From contig JAJYMR010000245.1 of NCBI GenBank assembly GCA_021786815.1, forward strand, positions 1 through 20,527: a DNA stretch of 20,527 nt, in the 5' to 3' direction. Made by a program: the position numbers and the translations under genes. The notes under the pieces were generated by a model. That model did no database searches, was not told the origin of the DNA, and saw only the letters and a program-made list of their open reading frames with translations. This document shows positions 15,422 through 20,527 of the stretch, one piece after another. Source of the DNA: Deltaproteobacteria bacterium. Lineage in GTDB: Bacteria; Desulfobacterota; Binatia; Binatales; Binataceae. The stretch's first letter is position 1. Each line of letters opens with the position of its first letter.

Positions 15422-15883
15422 GTGGGCCCCGGAGAAACTCCACGGTTCGCGGCGGACCGGATGCTCGCTCGGCTTGCGCGATGGCTGAGATTGCTCGGGG
15501 CGGACACGCTTTACGACCCCGCGCTTGGCGGCGCCGCGATGCTCGCGCGGGCGCGGGCCGAGGGCCGCGTGATGCTCACGCGCGATAAGCGCTTGCGCAC
15601 CGCGCCGGACGTGCTCTATCTCGAAAGCAACGACTTTCGCGGCCAGCTTCGCGAGGTCATGCGGCGCTATCCGTTCGACCGCTCAAAGGCCGGGTTGTCG
15701 CGATGCTCGCGATGCAACTGCATGCTCGTCGAAGTCGGGCGCGAGGCCGTCGTGCGCCGGGTGCCGGCCTTTGTTTACGCGAGCAACGAGCGTTTCGCCG
15801 AGTGCTTGGAATGCGGGCGGATTTACTGGGGCGCCTCGCATGTCGAGCGGATGAAGCGTGAAATGGAGCGAATCGGACTCTAG
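15422..15883 (+). CDS. Mut7-C RNase domain protein with zinc ribbon
   Basis: A 153-aa protein of the Mut7-C family (PF01927), a PIN-like predicted RNase fold joined to a zinc ribbon. The domain begins FAADRMLARLARWLRLLG, with the acidic Asp12, and has MLTRDKRLR (Asp55) as the second acidic motif. The zinc ribbon uses CSRCNC (95-100) and CLEC (128-131). Family members normally start close to the DRMLxRLARWLR motif. I therefore chose GTG 15422 rather than ATG 15344, which would add 26 unrelated residues, lie upstream of the apparent promoter and overlap the divergent hydrolase ATG. ATG 15461 would lose the first beta strand. With the -10 at 15409-15414 the transcript may be leaderless. The substrate RNA is unknown. 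Confidence 0.8.
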   Translation: MGPGETPRFAADRMLARLARWLRLLGADTLYDPALGGAAMLARARAEGRVMLTRDKRLRTAPDVLYLESNDFRGQLREVMRRYPFDRSKAGLSRCSRCNCMLVEVGREAVVRRVPAFVYASNERFAECLECGRIYWGASHVERMKREMERIGL

Positions 15884-15914
15884 GCCGTCCGCGCGTGCAA
15901 GGTCAGTCAAGCCA

Positions 15915-15944
15915 TTGGAAATTTACCCCGAGCTCGACTATAAG
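15915..15944 (+). promoter_or_regulatory. Candidate promoter upstream of the exported repeat protein
   Basis: TTGGAA (15915-15920) and TATAAG (15939-15944) are separated by 18 bp, a fair sigma70-type pair. The start point would be near 15951, about 47 nt before the ATG at 15998. No clear Shine-Dalgarno sequence precedes that ATG. Confidence 0.4.
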
Positions 15945-15997
15945 AAGATGCAGCCGTCTATGGCGCTTTTACTAATGGCCCGCGCGACGAAACCCCA

Positions 15998-17302
15998 ATG
16001 AAGACGCGGGTTACGATTCTTGCCGTCGCGTCGCTCTTGTTCGGCGCCCTGAACGCGCATGCGGTTTCGCTGACGCTCAGGGGCTTGGGCGCGGGACTGA
16101 CGGGCGGGTCCACCGAGGCGCTGTACGCCAGCGACAGGAAGGGAAATTCCGTCGAGGTTACGGAGGTCGGCGCGCCCGCTCCCGGCGGCATAATAAACGA
16201 GTTGGGCGTGCCCGCGATGATGGCCGACGGCAGGGTGCTGTTCAGCGCCGATATCGTCAAACCCGAACCCGCGCCCGCCAAAGGAAAGACTGCGCCCGCA
16301 CTGCAGGCTCATTGGACCGTTCTTATCGCCAACCTCGACGCGCCGCCTGCTTCCAGGCTCGTCGCGGCGATGCATTTCAAGTCCGAGCCCTCAGGATGCC
16401 GTCCGAACTTCGCCAACGATCCCTATCCCGTGGCCGACCCCGACGGCAACATCGCATTCGTTTCCTTGGTAGGCTCCAGCGGCGAAGACGCGCTGTTCCT
16501 CTACTCGAACGGAACGCTTCGATGCCTTGCGAAATCGGGCGGCACGACCAACGAGGGCGATCGGATCGCGGTGGTGAGTTTCGGAAGCCTGCAGATGGGT
16601 GAAAGCGGCGTGGTTGTCTTTACCGGATGGCTCAAATCGCCGCATCCCAGCGCCCGCAAGCGTCATCTGCAGGCGCTGATGATGGCTTCGGCCGAGGGAG
16701 GCGTAAGCGAACTGGCGGTCGAGGGGCGTTACGGACCCAATCGCACCCGCTATGAAGTTCCGTTCGGCCTTCCCGCCGCCCTGCCCTCGCCCGAGGGTAC
16801 GCTGGTCGCATTCACGGCAAAGACTCCGAGCGGCGCGGCGCTCTTCTTGTACGACGGAAGCGGCATGAGACGCGTGCTGCCGACCGGCACCGACAGTCCG
16901 CTCGGCCCGGTTTCCTACCTCTCGCCGGGACGGCCCGGACTGATGGCCGACGGGACCACGGCGGTGCTTGCGGCGTGCGCGAGAATCCCCGTGATTTTCC
17001 GCCTCGAACGCGGACGGATGAATCTCAGGCTCAAGCGCGGGCAAATCACTCCGCTCGGCGCGATAATCGAGTCGCTCGGAGATCCGGTGCTGACGGCCTC
17101 GGGCGCGATGTTCGTCGGGGCGACCGATTCCGACGGCAATGAGCGGTTGTACGTGCTCAACCGCGACGACGCGTTCTTCGAGATCGGAGCACCGGGAATT
17201 CTGTACCGGGTCGCTTTCAATCCCAACGCCACGCATCGCATCTTCACCGGCACTCTAAGCGTCAACGAGCGCGGCGACTTCACTTACCTCGGCACCAGGT
17301 AG
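15998..17302 (+). CDS. Exported repeat-containing protein of unknown function, possibly propeller-like
   Basis: A 434-aa protein with a clear signal peptide: MKTR, hydrophobic core, cleavage after about residue 22 (NAHA-VS). The mature part is built from loosely repeated units in which a short 'DG/EG/SG + V/IAF' strand is followed by a 'G..ALFLY.. GxxR' strand. Examples are PDGNIAFVSLVGSSGEDALFL, PEGTLVAFTAKTPSGAALFL, TASGAMFVGATDSDGNERLY and NERGDFTYLG. This recalls the tandem NxxGxxxF-type exported repeat proteins and suggests a beta-propeller, but I cannot assign a family with certainty. No catalytic motif, lipobox or C-terminal membrane anchor is visible. It follows the Mut7-C gene by 114 bp with its own candidate promoter and is probably periplasmic or secreted. 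Few cysteines are present. Confidence 0.65.
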   Translation: MKTRVTILAVASLLFGALNAHAVSLTLRGLGAGLTGGSTEALYASDRKGNSVEVTEVGAPAPGGIINELGVPAMMADGRVLFSADIVKPEPAPAKGKTAPALQAHWTVLIANLDAPPASRLVAAMHFKSEPSGCRPNFANDPYPVADPDGNIAFVSLVGSSGEDALFLYSNGTLRCLAKSGGTTNEGDRIAVVSFGSLQMGESGVVVFTGWLKSPHPSARKRHLQALMMASAEGGVSELAVEGRYGPNRTRYEVPFGLPAALPSPEGTLVAFTAKTPSGAALFLYDGSGMRRVLPTGTDSPLGPVSYLSPGRPGLMADGTTAVLAACARIPVIFRLERGRMNLRLKRGQITPLGAIIESLGDPVLTASGAMFVGATDSDGNERLYVLNRDDAFFEIGAPGILYRVAFNPNATHRIFTGTLSVNERGDFTYLGTR

Positions 17303-17393
17303 CTTGCGCGGCTGGAAACCCACGCCGGCAGTTGGTAAACGATGCATGGCGCGGGCGCATGCGTTCGCGACTTCACCTCCGGGACGTAATGCG

Positions 17394-18056
17394 ATGGCCT
17401 CCGCGAACAAGTTCCTCACTCTCAACACCCGACTTTACGATTACGTGGTCGCCCATGGGCACAACGCCGATCCACTGCTCCGGGAACTCGCCGAGGAAAC
17501 TTCGAAACTCGGAGCGCTCTCGACGATGCAGATAGCGCCTGAGCAAGGCACTTTCATGGGACTGCTCGCCCGCGTGATCGGCGCCCGCTCCGCAATCGAG
17601 GTCGGCACCTTCACCGGCTACAGCTCGATATGCGTCGCGCGCGCACTGCCGCCCGAGGGCCGGATGCTTTGCCTGGACATGAGCGACGAGTGGACCTCGA
17701 TCGCGCGTCGCTACTGGGAACGCGCCGGCCTTGCCGGCAAGATAACGCTCAAGCTCGGTCCTGCGGCCGAAACGCTCGGCGCGATGCCCGCCGCTGAGAC
17801 CTTCGACTTCGCGTTTATCGACGCCGACAAGGAAAATTATCGGCTCTACTACGAGGAAATCCTGAAGCGGCTTCGGCGCGACGGCCTCATCCTGATCGAC
17901 AACGTGCTCTGGAACGGGCAGGTCGTCGATGAAAACGACCAAACGTCGAGCACGCGCGCGATTCGCGAACTCAACGACTTCATCGCCCGCGACGAGCGGG
18001 TTGACGCCGTGCTGCTCCCGGTCGCCGACGGGCTGACGCTCGCGCGCAAGAAGTAG
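17394..18056 (+). CDS. SAM-dependent O-methyltransferase, family 3 (caffeoyl-CoA OMT-like)
   Basis: A 220-aa cytosolic methyltransferase of the cation-dependent class. The SAM-binding motif I is IEVGTFTGYSS (68-78). Metal and substrate-loop residues occur in FIDADKENY (141-149, Asp143) and LIDNVLWNG (167-175, Asp169 and Asn170). The N-terminal helical segment with MQIAPEQGTFMGLL is also typical. The length matches bacterial relatives, which methylate catechol-like hydroxyls. ATG 17394 was chosen because the family starts about there and GGGACG lies 11 nt upstream; the frame stays open to a TTG at 17304 without homology. A catechol substrate would fit the nearby ring-hydroxylating oxygenase remnants, but that link is inference. 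Confidence 0.92.
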   Translation: MASANKFLTLNTRLYDYVVAHGHNADPLLRELAEETSKLGALSTMQIAPEQGTFMGLLARVIGARSAIEVGTFTGYSSICVARALPPEGRMLCLDMSDEWTSIARRYWERAGLAGKITLKLGPAAETLGAMPAAETFDFAFIDADKENYRLYYEEILKRLRRDGLILIDNVLWNGQVVDENDQTSSTRAIRELNDFIARDERVDAVLLPVADGLTLARKK

Positions 18057-18066
18057 CCCGGCCGGC

Positions 18067-18085
18067 CCGCGCGCGAAGCGCGCGG
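18067..18085. terminator. GC-rich perfect hairpin after the methyltransferase gene
   Basis: CCGCGCGC pairs with GCGCGCGG around a GAA loop, starting 10 bp after the stop. The stem is very stable, but no T-run follows, so it may pause polymerase or protect mRNA rather than terminate alone. Confidence 0.4.
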
Positions 18086-18127
18086 CGCCGCGTCGCGCCC
18101 TCGCGCCGGGCTGCACGCCCGCGCGGG

Positions 18128-18154
18128 CTGCGGCTTGCAATCCGCAAGCCGCAG
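18128..18154. terminator. 11-bp perfect inverted repeat before the truncated oxygenase fragment
   Basis: CTGCGGCTTGC pairs perfectly with GCAAGCCGCAG around a 5-nt loop (AATCC), followed by TTGAAATC. It may be a second, stronger terminator for the methyltransferase transcript. It also marks the point where recognisable oxygenase sequence begins shortly after, so a recombination role is possible. Confidence 0.45.
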
Positions 18155-18191
18155 TTGAAATCGTCATCAATTCGTAGTCGCGCTCGACGCT

Positions 18192-18529
18192 GGACCGCGT
18201 ATGTGCCGCTCGACATGGAGCAGCGGCGCAATCGGAGCTTCGGATTGCTGATGATCCGCCGTCCGAAGTTCCCGGGCCTGCTCGCGATAGCGTGGCCCGT
18301 GATCAGGTATTTCGCGCAATCGGTATTCGCCCAGGACAAGATGGCGGTCGAGGCCGAGCAGCGCGCATGGGAAGCGCAAGGCGCCGATTGTAATCGCGAG
18401 ATTTCGCCGGTGCTGCTCGAATTGCGCAAGGTGCTGGCGCGATGCGGCGTGCGGCGGCGCGCTCCTGGCGTGACGGCCGTCGGCGCCGCGGGCGGTGCGT
18501 CGGAACGCTCGCTCAGCTACGGCGGCTGA
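18192..18529 (+). pseudogene. Rieske ring-hydroxylating oxygenase, C-terminal fragment, 5'-truncated
   Basis: The frame WTAYVPLD...RSFGLLMIRRPKFPG and onward to KMAVEAEQRAWEAQGADC and LLELRKVLARCG matches the end of the catalytic domain of Rieske-type oxygenase alpha subunits. The first roughly 250-300 residues, including the Rieske cluster and mononuclear iron ligands, are absent: upstream of about 18192 the sequence is non-coding hairpins. The open frame begins at ATG 18155, but those first residues lack homology and no ribosome site is evident. The remnant cannot be an active oxygenase. Its stop overlaps by 17 bp the stop of the convergent, insertion-split oxygenase gene. The family call is from motif recognition only. 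Confidence 0.6.
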
Positions 18530-18758
18530 GCAAAAAGCGCTCGCAGAACTTGCGGTACGCGAGCACGTTCGCATCCTCGGCCGTGTACCGGGGCGCGACC
18601 GTCAAGTCGAGGTTCTCCCAAACCGGCCGGTCCTGCTCGAGTCCCATACTCTCGAATTGCAGGAGCATGTCGGCCATCTCCTTCGGCGGCTCGGAGCCGT
18701 CGGGCAGAAGCGGCAACGCGATCGAGAGCCGCACGGTCGAGGTTCCGTCGAGCATCGG
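18513..18758 (-). pseudogene. Rieske oxygenase gene split by insertion sequence: 3' part
   Basis: This 3' part resumes at P-M-L-D-G-T-S after the insertion and continues through LQFESMGLEQDRPVWENLDL and LAYRKFCERFLL to a stop at 18513-18515. The EQDRPVWEN and YRKFCERF elements match the C-terminal helices of KshA/DAF-36-like Rieske oxygenases (compare EQD.pIWEN and FRRWY.QF). Joined across one copy of the 8-bp duplication to 20261-20527, the frame is uninterrupted, with no stop or shift. An ATG within the duplicated target (18755) exists, but an 80-aa product would lack every metal ligand. The host gene is therefore inactivated, probably recently. Confidence 0.7.
18751..18758. repeat. Target site duplication, left copy
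   Basis: AGCATCGG immediately left of the element is repeated exactly at 20261-20268 on its right. Confidence 0.85.
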
Positions 18759-18816
18759 TGTTAGTGCCGGTGCAAAACTGACCCAGGGTCTGAAGTGAAC
18801 CCCTGAGGCTGGACAG
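18759..18816. repeat. Left terminal inverted repeat region of the insertion sequence
   Basis: Two blocks: an outer one (18759-18785, partner 20234-20260) and an inner one (AGTGAACCCC at 18794-18803 and CTGGACAG at 18809-18816). The gap between blocks differs in length from the right end. A small palindrome GACCC-A-GGGTC (18780-18790) lies between them. Confidence 0.7.
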
Positions 18817-18854
18817 GTAGAAGCGGCTCGATTGGACCAGGTCGCAGGGCATTT

Positions 18855-19793
18855 CTATTTCTGATTCTCTGACTTGGTAAAGAGCTTTCCGGCTCCACCC
18901 TTCACCGTCGCTGAGGGTGGAGCGGAAAGCGATATAGATTCCGGATTCTCGGTCGGCGCGCAGTGCGGCGGGCCGGCCAGCATTCCTGATGCTGGCCCAG
19001 CGGTGCACGCGGCGGCCGAGCTCCATTGGTGTTCGAATTGTACAGGTGCCACGTATCCCAGCGCCGAATGCAGCCTGCGCGTGTTGTACACCTCGTCGAT
19101 GAAACGGGGGAGTCGCTCGATCACGTCGGCGAAGGTGCGATAGTCGCTCAAGTAGACTTCCTCACACTTGAGCGTTTTCATGAAGCTTTCCGCTTTTGCG
19201 TTGTCGTAGGGATTACCTCGGCGGCTCATCGAGCCTCGGAGACCATGGTCCTTCAGCGCCTGACGGTAGGCTTCCGACGCGTATTGCCCGCCGCGGTCTG
19301 AGTGATGGATGCAGCCGGGCGGAGGCTGGCGTGCTTCAATCGCGGCCCGCAACGCCGCCAGCGCCAACCGCGTATCGATGCGCCGCGATATCGCGTAGCC
19401 CACCACCCGGCGCGACCAGGCGTCGAGGATCACAGCGACATAGACGAAGCCGGCTGCGATCGCGACGTAAGTCAGATCGGATACCCACATTTGGTTGGGT
19501 CCGGCCGGGATGAAGCTCTCCGCCAGGTTCGGAAAGATCGGGCTTTCATGATCACTCTGGGTAGTGCGCACGAATCGCCGTAAAGGCCGCACCTGAAGCC
19601 CGCCTTCGCGCATGATACGCGCCACCGCCTTGTGATTGATGTGCATGCCCTCGGCCCGCAGCTGGTGAGTCATGCGCCGATAGCCGTAGCGCGGAAACTC
19701 CACGCTGAGCTCAGCGATCCGCTGATGCAGGACTATTCTCTCCGCCGCGGAGCGGCGGCTGCGATAATAATAGGTCGAGCGCGCCAGCTTCAT
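18855..19793 (-). CDS. IS3-family transposase OrfB (DDE integrase)
   Basis: A 312-aa catalytic subunit. The HTH-21-like N-terminal region (FPRYGYRRMTHQLR, 33-46) is followed by an rve integrase core with Asp106 (WVSDLTYV), Asp166 (HSDRGGQYAS) and Glu202 (NPYDNAKAESF). The second Asp and Glu are 35 residues apart, as required for DD(35)E enzymes. The family usually ends soon after the LHSALGYVAPVQFE block (about 254); this protein has a further 58-residue Pro/Ser/Ala-rich tail encoded partly across a strong hairpin at 18884-18930. Its ATG overlaps the orfA stop (ATGA), but the active product is probably the OrfAB fusion of about 430 aa made by -1 frameshifting at 19882-19888. Intact, so transposition-competent by inspection. 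Confidence 0.92.
   Translation of the reverse strand: MKLARSTYYYRSRRSAAERIVLHQRIAELSVEFPRYGYRRMTHQLRAEGMHINHKAVARIMREGGLQVRPLRRFVRTTQSDHESPIFPNLAESFIPAGPNQMWVSDLTYVAIAAGFVYVAVILDAWSRRVVGYAISRRIDTRLALAALRAAIEARQPPPGCIHHSDRGGQYASEAYRQALKDHGLRGSMSRRGNPYDNAKAESFMKTLKCEEVYLSDYRTFADVIERLPRFIDEVYNTRRLHSALGYVAPVQFEHQWSSAAACTAGPASGMLAGPPHCAPTENPESISLSAPPSATVKGGAGKLFTKSENQK
18884..18930 (-). repeat. Long imperfect hairpin in the 3' tail of orfB
   Basis: GCTTTCC-G-GCTCCACCCT pairs with AGGGTGGAGCGGAAAGC around a 12-nt loop: 17 base pairs with one bulged G. It lies about 100 bp inside the left end of the element and within the orfB coding tail. On the minus strand it is followed by TCTTTACC, a weak T-rich stretch, so termination is possible. 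Confidence 0.6.
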
Positions 19794-20146
19794 GACTCGG
19801 CATCCTCTCGCGATGGAGATGGCCGGGGCCCACTCACGATTGAGGAACTCTCGCCGCTCGGCTGGCGTGCCCAGCGCGCGCTTTTTTTAAGGAGATCGAC
19901 CTCCATCGTCAGCTGGCCGACCTTGCGCTCCAGCTCGGCGATCTTGGTCTCATACTCCGCGATGCGGGTGGCGTCCGCCACTTCATCGTTGAGTTGACCC
20001 GCCTCGTACTTCTGGATCCACAGCCGAATCAGATGCCGTGAAAGATTGTGCTCGCGCGCGAGTCCGCGCAGTTCCGCGCGCCCCTCCAGAAAGTCGAGCA
20101 CCACCTGTCGTTTGAACTCGAAGCTGAAGCTCCGGTGTCTCGCCAT
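19790..20146 (-). CDS. IS3-family transposase OrfA (helix-turn-helix, leucine zipper)
   Basis: A 118-aa DNA-binding subunit. The N-terminal helix-turn-helix (FSFEFKRQVVLDFLEG through LAREHNLSRHLIRLWIQKY) recognises the element's ends. Residues about 65-88 (IAELERKVGQLTMEVDLLKK) form a heptad leucine zipper for multimerisation. The ATG at 20146 has a strong ribosome site, GGAGGAT, about 6 nt upstream. After Lys88 the frame meets the A7 run and continues for about 30 residues unlike the zipper before a TGA that overlaps the orfB ATG. OrfA alone typically represses or modulates transposition, and the frameshifted OrfAB is the transposase; that is family knowledge, not shown here. Confidence 0.92.
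   Translation of the reverse strand: MARHRSFSFEFKRQVVLDFLEGRAELRGLAREHNLSRHLIRLWIQKYEAGQLNDEVADATRIAEYETKIAELERKVGQLTMEVDLLKKSARWARQPSGESSSIVSGPRPSPSREDAES
19882..19888 (-). promoter_or_regulatory. Programmed -1 frameshift site (A7)
   Basis: On the minus strand CTT AAA AAA AGC (Leu-Lys-Lys-Ser) can slip by -1 to CTT AAA AAA AAG CGC. It then reads K-R-A-L-G-T-P-A-E-R-R-E-F-L without a stop into orfB. The site lies directly after the leucine zipper, where IS3-family elements make their OrfAB fusion. Confidence 0.75.
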
Positions 20147-20197
20147 GGCCTATCCTCCGATAAGCCCGGCTCCCCGGTCCAATCCATCCGCGCTCAA

Positions 20198-20260
20198 CTG
20201 TCCAGTTTTTGGGGTTCACTCCACGTTTCAAAGTGGGTCAATATTCAACCGGCGTTGACA
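20198..20260. repeat. Right terminal inverted repeat region of the insertion sequence
   Basis: The outer block ends at 20260 and the inner block is CTGTCCAG (20198-20205) with GGGGTTCACT... ending AGT on the complement (20211-20220). About 5 extra bases separate the two blocks relative to the left end. Confidence 0.7.
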
Positions 20261-20268
20261 AGCATCGG
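20261..20268. repeat. Target site duplication, right copy
   Basis: AGCATCGG, identical to 18751-18758. Confidence 0.85.
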
Positions 20269-20527
20269 CACCGCCGACGCGATCACGAAGTGAGGCTTGT
20301 CGCCGCCGCCGACCGCAACCTGCGTGATAGTGAGATTCGGGCTGTACGCGCGCGCAACGAGCGGCACCTCGACGAACGTGCTGCCGTCGTCATGATGCGC
20401 TCCGTCTGCTGTCCCCTGCCACATCGAGGGACCGACACGCAGTTTGGTCGTCGCCGTAAACACCCCGTCTTCGACGCTGGGCTCGCCGTGCTCGACCTCG
20501 ATGACGTCATGAACCGGGAGAAAGTGC
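20261..20527 (-). pseudogene. Rieske oxygenase gene split by insertion sequence: upstream part, runs off right edge
   Basis: The minus frame opens at the window edge with H-F-L-P-V-H (20526-20509). This matches the two iron-ligand histidines of the D-x-x-HFxxVH motif that binds the mononuclear catalytic iron in Rieske oxygenase alpha subunits. It continues through FVEVPLVARAYSPNLTITQV and KPHFVIASAVPML up to the insertion. The Rieske [2Fe-2S] domain and the start codon lie beyond the window. In the unbroken gene this reads directly into the part at 18513-18758. Together they give a C-terminal catalytic domain of KshA/DAF-36-like or ring-hydroxylating type; the substrate (sterol, aromatic or other) cannot be told. 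Confidence 0.7.

Larger units (their letters stand above)
18759..20260 (-). mobile_element. Insertion sequence with IS3-type transposase, 1502 bp, inside an oxygenase gene
   Basis: Bounded by an exact 8-bp direct repeat. The left end starts TGTTAGTGCCGGTGCAAAAC and the inverted right end TGTCAACGCCGGTTGAATAT; 20 of the first 27 positions agree. Further in, both ends share a second inverted motif, AGTGAACCCC followed by CTGGACAG (left 18794-18816, right 20198-20220). It carries orfA (HTH/leucine-zipper) and orfB (DDE integrase) on the minus strand, overlapping by ATGA, with an A7 frameshift site. The genes are IS3-family. An 8-bp duplication is longer than the 3-5 bp usual for IS3, and the outer ends with TGACCCA look more like those of another family such as IS21, so a nested or hybrid structure is possible. 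All parts appear intact, suggesting recent activity. Confidence 0.85.

Noticed and set aside
15024..15588. Alternative plus and minus frames around the hydrolase and Mut7-C genes (e.g. 14902-15588 +)
   Set aside because: They are out-of-frame shadows; the hydrolase triad and the Mut7-C motifs fix the real frames.
18517..19026. 169-residue minus-strand frame crossing the left end of the insertion sequence
   Set aside because: It joins out-of-frame IS sequence to an out-of-frame reading of the oxygenase 3' part; the Rieske frame at 18513-18758 is the supported one.
1..20527. CRISPR array, toxin-antitoxin pair, retron or phage defence operon
   Set aside because: No regularly spaced repeats, reverse transcriptase, restriction or effector domains were found on either strand; the exonuclease and Mut7-C proteins are stand-alone housekeeping-type families here.

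Overview
The window is a high-GC bacterial chromosome segment. The gene set (family III CoA-transferase and acyl-CoA dehydrogenase, Mrp-type Fe-S carrier, PF10108-type exonuclease, Rieske oxygenase remnants) would fit a soil or subsurface lineage such as Candidatus Binatota or a former 'Deltaproteobacteria' group. That placement is inference: there is no rRNA or other marker gene here.

Layout. Positions 1-2850 look like a decayed accessory patch. It holds a 5'-truncated amidase fragment (minus), a visibly lower-GC two-gene minus-strand cassette for a Cys-rich exported protein and a PDZ-domain exported protein (452-2048), an intergenic cluster of small inverted repeats, and a frameshifted FUSC-type membrane protein (2298-2805). 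Positions 2851-7104 form a tight minus-strand operon: DUF4838-type glycosidase-like protein, acyl-CoA dehydrogenase, then family III CoA-transferase. From a 137-bp divergent intergenic gap, 7242-9841 runs on the plus strand: Mrp/ApbC P-loop carrier, 3'-5' exonuclease-like protein and a family 2 glycosyltransferase, closed by a convincing intrinsic terminator at 9852-9885. Next come two adjacent ABC exporter half-transporters (9934-13530) whose motifs mark them as a heterodimer with one degenerate ATP site, followed by a lipoprotein aminopeptidase (to 14729).

A convergent alpha/beta hydrolase (14713-15345, minus) is divergent from a Mut7-C RNase-domain protein whose mRNA may be leaderless. Then follow an exported repeat-type protein of unknown function (15998-17302) and an O-methyltransferase (17394-18056). 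The right end is decayed aromatic/steroid-type oxygenase territory: a 5'-truncated Rieske oxygenase fragment (plus) meets, tail to tail, a second Rieske oxygenase gene (minus) that is split by a 1502-bp insertion sequence (18759-20260). The insertion has an exact 8-bp target duplication and an IS3-type orfA/orfB with an A7 frameshift site. Joining the two halves across one copy of the duplication restores the oxygenase reading frame, so the insertion looks recent.

I found no CRISPR array, rRNA or convincing tRNA. The best leads are the exported-protein/PDZ cassette, the DUF4838-ACAD-CoA-transferase operon, and the two-layered ends of the insertion sequence, which suggest IS3-type genes carried between ends of a different element. 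None of these proves a new system.
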